Source: Dactylellina haptotyla (taxonomy: Eukaryota > Ascomycota > Orbiliomycetes > Orbiliales > Orbiliaceae). Taken from it: a stretch of DNA of 64,000 bases. Every line of letters starts with the position of its first letter. Within the stretch, counting starts at the first letter, position 1. Location: contig CM062381.1 of NCBI GenBank assembly GCA_031310005.1, positions 2,666,001 to 2,730,000 of the forward strand, given 5' to 3'. Of the stretch, positions 57,490 to 64,000 are shown piece by piece. Made by a program: the position numbers and the translations under genes. The notes beneath the pieces were generated by a model. It searched no databases, was not told the DNA's origin, and saw only the letters and a list, made by a program, of their open reading frames with translations.

Positions 57490-58928
57490 TGTGAATGTAT
57501 TAATAGGGCGTCGACGAAGGAAATTCGTAAGGGTGTCGAAAGGTCGGGGCTTTGTCGGTGGTTGTCGATGATGGTGATGGGTTGGATGGAGTTGAGGTCC
57601 GTAGCAAAAGCCGATATTCACACTCACAGCAATTGCCCTCGAATCGGGCAACCCTGCCAAACTAGCCCGTTTGGGAAAGGGCCTGGGCTGAAGCCCTAAC
57701 ACAGTTATTCTCTCCCAAAGAGGCAATTTTATCTTGTCAAATACGCCTGTGCAACACCGCAACACATATAATATTGAACACGACAAACACACCTCGACGC
57801 TACACAAATGCGGAGACAAGAAGGCACTCTGCCAGCACCATCCCATTTCGTATCCGCGATTCCAGATCTATTATGCCGGCCAAGTCATCTCACATGATAC
57901 GTAAAATCTCGTTCTCTACGAAGAAGCCCTTGTTTCAAAATCTCGCATATTTTTAGATTGATTATCTGTTTTTTTCAAAGTTTCCTTCCGTCTTGTACAT
58001 ATTTTAAAAACACAATGCTGGCGCACCATAACTGGGTGTAGCAGAAAAAGGAAAACATCTGTCGTGGTTGTCTTTTTTGCTGTATAAAGTATTAGTAAGT
58101 TTTCGTAGCCCTGACGTTAAACTGCTGGCGGAGGCTTCTTACAGCCTACATCGGCGGCAGTCTGACGTAGATGCTATCGCAGAGCAGATGATCGCGCGCA
58201 ATAGGCAGCGACGCTCTCAGAAAGTAAAGAAAGCAGTAAAACTCGCAAACCGGAAAAAAAAAGAAAAACCAAGGAAGTTAGTACAGAAGCAAAAATTGAA
58301 AGGGTGCGCGCGCGCATAGAGGAAATCAAAATAAGATAAAAATCATTTAATGCCTTTCTGACGAGTACGGCCTAGGGTCGAAGTGAATAATGATAGGTAA
58401 TATGCAAAGGGATTATTGCAAAAAAAGGTCAAGTAAGATATCCTCCGGCCTATCCCAAGCAAAAATGATCATGTAAATGCAAAGATGCACGGAGAAACTG
58501 TACAATATCGATCAAGGTGGAGTAAGAAATGAAGGTGTCCAGAATGAAAACAGGTCAGCCCAAGCGTAAATCATTAAAAACAAATAAAAAAGCAATAAAT
58601 TCAATAAATCTCGACCGAAACAATATGCACAGGAAGAACACCGCTTCTCCCCTTTCCACACAACGCCAAAAGCTCCCTTCCCTCACCACTCCAAAACATC
58701 AAAAACAGGGGCCTTTCGTATAAATACAGTTCGCTCATGAGCTCGTCGTCGTTTCGTCATAATCGTCATTTTGGGTTTTGTTTTATGCTTGATGATGATG
58801 CTATTTCTTTTGTTGTTGTTGGTGTTGTTGAAAATGCAGCATGCGCAAGACAAGAAAATGCAAGTGCCTATGAATGAAATGAACGCGGAACTCGAAAGCA
58901 AAATCGTAAAGAGGCTGAGAACGGATAG
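57490..58928. promoter_or_regulatory. eL33 promoter side and unresolved sequence
   Basis: The part next to eL33 is its promoter, with a GCCCTAAC box at 57693-57700 on the plus strand. The plus strand then has a promoter-like run and a possible basic exon at 58094-58319. The remainder flanks the 3' end of the coiled-coil gene. Confidence 0.35.
58094..58319 (+). CDS. Possible terminal exon of a small basic protein
   Basis: The open frame reads SPDVKLLAEASYSLHRRQSD then AIAEQMIARNRQRRSQKV and a Lys/Arg-rich tail ending KLKGCARA. The composition resembles a nuclear or nucleolar basic tail. It follows a possible TTTTCGTAG acceptor, but I could not join it in frame to a convincing first exon (candidates start near 57808 or 57872). 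It may be chance or a decayed gene. Confidence 0.22.
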
Positions 58929-60513
58929 TCACGAAGAGGTTTCGGATTCGGATCCGCTGCCATCTTCGTCATCACTTTCGTGGTCGCTAGCCTCTTCCTC
59001 TTCAGGTTCAGGCTGAGGTCTTGTCAAGGCATCTCGATATGATTGGCCGAGATAGCCCGCGAGCATGCGTTTCTGGGGTATATATTAGTATCCATGCAGA
59101 TAGAATACAAGGATATTCCTTTGAAAAAGCGGGGTGGAAGACTTACTTTCTGCGACTCGTTCATCGAGTTGACCCATTGGCTATCGAATCCGTATTTCAA
59201 CAGGTATTTTGTGACCTCGGCGTCTTGTAGTTGTCCATGTTAGATTCAGGTTTAGTGCATAGGGCGGGCTGTTGATGAAATCTGTATACATACCTTCGAA
59301 TTCGACTAATGCCTCGGGGGTGAACCCAGGCGATCTAGGATTGCTATTGTTGTATAAGTGAGCAAATGTCAAGTAAAATAGGGAGGATGAGATATATTTT
59401 CGAACCTTTCGCTCTCCTTGGCCTTGTAGAGTTTCTTCAGGTCTTTCAATTCCGAAGTCAAACTCGACTTGAGTGCCTTCATTTCCGAACGGACTTGCGC
59501 TTTCACGATGTCCTTAATCTCGGAGCTAAGGAATGTCTTGATGTCGCCGAGTTGTAACGAAGATTTCTCTTCGTGATGGTCGTCGTCGTCATCGTCGTCC
59601 TCTTTTGGGCCAGCAATACCACGTGTATTCGCTCTAGATGTCGCTTGTAATGACTCGACGCTGAGTTTGATAGCTTTAACACCCTCAAGGAGCTTGTCTA
59701 TCCTTTCCGCCTGGTCCTCTATTGTGTCACGGATCGACTCGTCGGATGGTTGTTGACTATGTTGACAATTCAGACCCCGTACTTTGCTTCATGCATATGG
59801 TGTGATACATGACTGGATTGTCTTAGGGGAGAGATGTCTTTTTTATATAATTTTTTTCGGAAGGGGATTGAAGGGTTGAAAATTCATGTAATAAGTGATA
59901 TAAAATAATGAAATAAACCGTACCTGTCGACTCGGTCTTTGACGTCCTTAACATCATCGGCAATGCAATCAGTATACTCTAGAACTCTAGTCACATCCTC
60001 ACCCACTTGGCCCGACTGTTGCTCAAGTAAGCGGAGTTTATCTTGAAGCAATCCTTGCTTTTCAGACACATCCATGATGGCGAAGTGCTGTTGGGAAAGG
60101 TTGGTCTGAATACGAGCGATGGCAGAGAGGATCTGTCGGAAAGCTCTATCTCCACCAACAGAAGGGGCACCAACATTGGAACCCGACGTCGATGCGGCTG
60201 GAGTCGGTGGACTTGTGTTTCCAAAGTCTAGATTTGGACCCACACCAGACATTGACATGCTTCGCTTGAAAGCCTTGGGGCTAGGAGGCCCGTATGTCGG
60301 TGGGCTTCCATTAGATGCGCCTCCTCCATATGGATACATGTTGTGATAGGAAGATGGCATAGAACCTGGGGTCTGAGGATATGTTCCAGAGTACTCCAGA
60401 AATTGGTCGGAATCGGAAAAGGTGCTGTAGTCAGAATATTCGTAGAAAGATGTTTGAGGCATCAGAGGCGGGTGGACGGATGGGATGCCAATGGGAACGG
60501 TAGACGAGGCCAT
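58929..60513 (-). CDS. Coiled-coil protein with acidic tail, unrecognised family
   Basis: Five exons: 60513-59924, 59756-59406, 59343-59294, 59223-59147 and 59072-58929; 403 aa. I do not recognise it. The first 110 residues are Ser/Tyr/Gly/Pro-rich and disordered (SFYEYSDYSTFSDSDQFLEY). A long coiled coil follows (AFRQILSAIARIQTNLSQQH through DVTRVLEYTDCIADDVKDVK), then a second helical block (DTIEDQAERIDKLLEGVKAI), an Asp run, a third helix (EIKDIVKAQVRSEMKALKSS), a compact motif VTKYLLKYGFDSQWVNSMNE, and an acidic Ser-rich tail. All phases close; intron 3 uses an AAG acceptor. It is probably a cytoplasmic or nuclear scaffold; no enzymatic motif is seen. Confidence 0.75.
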
Positions 60514-61085
60514 AGCCTGGGGGCAGCCGGATTATGCGATTAAGCAGTCCGTCTGTCTCCCTTCTTTTACAGACTATGCAGAAGGAGGAAAAGAGGGTGC
60601 GTCGGCACAACACAAGTATAGGGCAAGAACGGTCCCTCGAAGGAGTTCTTCTATACTTCTTTTCTATCGAATTGGTCGAGGGGGAACTCGGGAGAACTGT
60701 ATACACTGAGGTGTTATAGGGAACAACATTAACATTTTATTTTAGGCCGCACGGGGTGCAGAAACCCCTCATAGATTATTTTTTTCGGGTTACACTGAAT
60801 CAGATAGAACGTACCTGTTCGCCCTGGGATAGTATTAAAGCGCCACTTGGGGGTGTAGTTTGGCGAATTGAAAAATATCAAGAGGATTAAGAGATATATA
60901 GAAGCAGTCTCCTGATCTATACGCCGACCACTGGTCGCATATTACGGTGGTAGTGATGTAATAATTGCTGTCAACTTTCTACAACTGTCACCAGTCAGTT
61001 GCCTGAGAAGGCAAAAAGTTGATCTTTCATTCGAGGAAGAGGTGGAAGACATTTGATCACGCGGAATGCAGACTGTATTTAATGG

Positions 61086-61703
61086 TCACATAATAAAAAT
61101 TGGGTTGGCGGGCTCTCGATCTACCCCCAAAGTGCACACGCTGCGAGGCCTGCAAGCAAGCATTGGAAGCACTGCAAGTGCGAGCCAAGTGTAAGTAGTG
61201 CGCTCTTCGACTATTCCAGAGAGGTGCAAGAGCGGGTAGCGAGAGGAGAGGAGAAGACCAAGGCGGAGTCGAATCAGAGTGGGACGACCCTTGAGGAGTT
61301 CGCCAACTGTGATAGGGTCACAGATGCGACCTTCCTGCCATCTTCGAGAGCATCGAGGCAATACCTGCAGGCCACGAAGTGTTGTTTCATTGGCCGTTCG
61401 CCCAACATCGCTACGTCCCGTAGTCCCACGCCAACGCATCCGGTTCGCATGGGGGACTTGGTCAGTTACCAGGCGGGGAGGTATCTTGGAAGTAGCTCGA
61501 CATCTTGGCTGGGGGTCGCAGCTGTCGATTGCCGGGTACTCGTGACTAGGCCGTACTTGGTAAGCATGTCGTCCGTTCCCTGGAAGGAGGGAGGCCTTGT
61601 CCTTTCGTGGGTAGTCGCTGTCGATAGATGGTGCAGAAACACCAGTGCTGGCCGCCGTCGCCGTGGCACAGAGCAGAAACAATTGATGGAAGCAATCGTT
61701 CAA
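61086..61703 (-). CDS. Possible secreted or GPI-type protein, structure unresolved
   Basis: The long minus frame carries QLFLLCATATAASTGVSAPS, which resembles a signal peptide and cleavage site, but its first codon is TTG and no in-frame ATG precedes it. Near the 3' end a different frame, after a possible TAG acceptor, reads CFQCLLAGLAACALWG and stops, which would suit a GPI-anchor tail. I could not join the two convincingly. It may be a multi-exon secreted gene or chance. Confidence 0.2.
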   Translation of the reverse strand: MNDCFHQLFLLCATATAASTGVSAPSIDSDYPRKDKASLLPGNGRHAYQVRPSHEYPAIDSCDPQPRCRATSKIPPRLVTDQVPHANRMRWRGTTGRSDVGRTANETTLRGLQVLPRCSRRWQEGRICDPITVGELLKGRPTLIRLRLGLLLSSRYPLLHLSGIVEERTTYTWLALAVLPMLACRPRSVCTLGVDREPANPIFIM

Positions 61704-62188
61704 GTGTCAAATCTACTAAAACACCTCCAGCACACACACGAGTAACGTAACGTACCCGCTGTCCCGCGTGTGGCATTGCATGCTTCCTTGCAATGTATGT
61801 TGCGCAATCAGTGGGAGTGGGAGATCTGAACCGCGAAGTCGCATTTTCGGATGAATTGAATTCGAGGGCGGCGTTTCCTTTCCTGTTCCCTTGAAAGGAA
61901 AAACGGTCGCCACGGTGTCGATCTAGGCTCTCTCATTGAAAGACTGGAGTGAGAAGAACCAGCCAGACCCCATTGCGGTGCAGACAGGGACCTCCAGCCG
62001 CTCGTATGTACGTACGAATAAGATGTGCACCCTGGCCGGTCACGATAAGTTGCGGAAGAAAATACATGTGCTTGGTTCTCTCTTGATTTCAGGGCGTGCA
62101 CATGTTCAGACAGAACCCCTCAATCGATGCAATGGCCCTGCTAACTTCCAAGGCTAAGAACTGAGGGGCCGGAGGCGAGCATCGATCA

Positions 62189-62377
62189 ATGATCGTGATC
62201 ATGCGCCGGAGTCGAATTAGGTTACAGAAGGCCGTAGACGGCATCCATCGGGCGCTTGCCAACATGAAAACGATTGACAGGATGGAAAGCTGCTTCAAAA
62301 GCATGGAATTCATTTTGCAGGCTGACGCGCATAAAAACAACGAGCTAGCAGATATTGGATTGCCCAATAAAACGTGA
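62189..62377 (+). CDS. Short helical frame, unrecognised
   Basis: A 62-codon frame (MIVIMRRSRIRLQKAVDGIH, then RALANMKTIDRMESCFKSME) predicts as amphipathic helix with plausible residue use. No family, no supporting splice partner and no promoter signal. It could be the remnant of a larger gene. Confidence 0.18.
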   Translation: MIVIMRRSRIRLQKAVDGIHRALANMKTIDRMESCFKSMEFILQADAHKNNELADIGLPNKT

Positions 62378-64000
62378 CGGCTGACAGTATCTAGCTCCAA
62401 ATGTCTGGGGTGTAGCGTAGCATGGAACATGTCTACCCACAATAGGGACACCCCATTTTGACCGAACTCTTCTTAGAAACAGGCACGCAGATAGTAGGTG
62501 CCTCCGGCCGGGCTACTCCTCTCCTCCACCATGTAAGAACAGCGCACGGCTTTATAGCTGATGGCTGGTCACAAATTAATTTTTTTTCGAAATCGGACGA
62601 GTTCACCTGTTTTGATGGAGCTCCCCCCACGTAGTCTTCGGTGGTTAGGTCATTCTTCTACGAGATCACCGAATCACCGAGGTTCTGCTTACGAGAGACC
62701 GCGGACTCTACCTCTCGGGCACTTTAACACCAAATACCTGCCTTGGCCATTTTTCTGATGCTTCAATATTTACAATCAATAGCAGTGCTATGAAATATGG
62801 ATTGGGACTAGGCGTGAAGGGGACCGCGACCTCTCAGACGAGCAGCACCAAATGGGCTATAAGTTGTGCGGGTCGGCCATGCTCTGGGCCAGTTATTAAT
62901 TTCTTCGAGTCTGCTTTCTAAGACAAAGAGATCGTCCGGGTAAATTTGGGAGGTAATGGGAGGAGGAATCCGGCACCGTACCGACATGCCCGTCCTGCAG
63001 TATATGGTGTACTTATGGACTGGTCTGAGATCCCTGGCGGCATTGACACCGGCTTATCGATAAGACTGATGCCCCTCCTGTCGCCAATCAAACATGCAAA
63101 CGTCTGCTCCAACACCAGCCAGTTCCGGTGCCCTATCCACACACCTTTCTCACTAAGCAGATTTAAAGCGTTGCGAAATAGGGCTTTGTTGATTATCAAT
63201 ACTTCACGGTGTCGAGTAATCAGCGTTCAAGACGCCAGTCCCCGGTCCTTGGCTCGTCGCCAGAGAAATAGAGCAGAGCTGCCTATCAGTCCCGCCAACC
63301 TTTTTTTTTTCCGGCGATGAGATGGCTTGGAAACAGAGGAGCTGGGCAAGTACGACGTCAGTCCTTGTTCATCCTCACCCTCCGCTTCCTCAACCGTCCG
63401 ATTCCGCCGAACGCGAGGGTGAGCAACTGTTATAATTATCACATCCCTTTCACCCCCAGCATATAGAGTACAATAAGCCAGTCTCCTCCCAACTGCTAGA
63501 GCTGTTCGACTTCCTCGTACCAGGCCTAACACCCCCCGTTTTCTACGTGCCTTGATTCTCGGTCCCTCTCGTAAGCTAGATAGTCTTAGATTAGTGAACA
63601 TTGACTAAACTGGGAACATCTCGGGGTCTCTCTCCTTCGTAGCGAGAAAGCAAAAAAAGGGCCAAAGCCAAAAAAGGGTATAAAGTAGTAGATATCTATC
63701 CAATATGATTTCGCCCTGTCCTCTCGGGAAGAAAGACATATAGACAGACCGGCTATATTGTATCACAAAAGCTTATTGCTCAGATCGAAAATCCGCAAGC
63801 AAATGCCCGATTGTCGCTCGTCGTGAGGCCAAATCCAATTGCAATTGCACCTCTAGTCTTCCCAAACTCCAGAACCCTCCAGCCTCTCACGGGTGTGAAT
63901 ACTGCTTCAGCTTTGTCGACACGACGCCAGTGGGAGCGGCTAACCCTCCAGGAAACTATAAACCAAGATACGGTAAGCTCGCAGCAAGCCAGTGCGTCCA

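Larger units (their letters stand above)
60514..64000. other. Unresolved 3.5 kb at the right end
   Basis: No gene can be supported with confidence. A possible donor CAG-GTACGT on the minus strand near 60819 may belong to a 5' UTR exon of the coiled-coil gene. The minus strand 61086-61760 has secretion-like pieces. Plus 62189-62377 has a helical short frame. From about 63770 two plus frames run open to the window edge, so a gene may begin there and continue outside. Confidence 0.4.

Noticed and set aside
58771-59016. Plus frame with a Leu/Met-rich membrane-like stretch
   Set aside because: It is antisense to the 3' end of the coiled-coil gene, whose exon phases and stop are consistent.
1-64000. 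Transposable elements, rRNA and intact tRNA genes
   Set aside because: I looked for transposase and reverse-transcriptase motifs, terminal repeats and Pol III box pairs and found none convincing; a tRNA scan and repeat search would be decisive.

Overview
The window is nuclear DNA of a filamentous ascomycete fungus. The genes carry many short introns (mostly 50-80 nt, GT donors, CTAAC/CTGAC-like branch sites). The gene set is fungal: a DHA2 drug transporter, a MEF2-type MADS factor like RlmA, ATG14/ATG6, a DASH-type kinetochore subunit and a DUF2406 protein. The high intron density (17 coding exons in the transporter) would suit an early-diverging Pezizomycotina lineage such as Pezizomycetes, but that is inference. 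I see no rRNA, CRISPR, LTR element or DNA-transposon ORF. || Layout. 0.5-5.6 kb: a TIP20/RINT1-type ER tethering protein and the tRNA acetylation cofactor TAN1. 5.8-6.3 kb: a probable hidden two-exon small protein. 6.7-7.8 kb: an aminoglycoside-phosphotransferase-like protein with an altered active site. 8.3-10.3 kb: a secreted repeat protein. 11.9-18.5 kb: ATG14, histidyl-tRNA synthetase and ATG6 (Beclin 1), so two subunits of one PI3-kinase complex sit close together. 18.5-22 kb: a gene-poor stretch leading into a DUF2406 gene. 24-33.5 kb: TEL2, a Ste20/GCK kinase and the Pol I factor RRN3, all on the minus strand. 34-42.1 kb: the MFS transporter, a DAD2-like kinetochore gene, mitochondrial ribosome recycling factor and the MADS factor. 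42.1-47.2 kb: about 5 kb with no supportable gene. 47.3-57.5 kb: RNA-biogenesis genes RPP1, NOP14, PRP16 and eL33. 58.9-60.5 kb: an unrecognised coiled-coil protein. 60.5-64 kb: mostly unresolved sequence. || Much of the window serves RNA and ribosome production: RRN3 (Pol I), NOP14 (small-subunit processome), RPP1 (RNase P/MRP), eL33, PRP16 (splicing), TAN1 and HTS1 (tRNA), and mitochondrial RRF. Autophagy is the second theme (ATG14, ATG6). || Gene models were joined by hand from reading frame, splice signals and family similarity recalled from memory. Every multi-exon model closes in frame. The most notable observations are in splicing: a 6-nt microexon, a 10-nt microexon, a GC-AG intron, and at least four introns that appear to use AAG acceptors.
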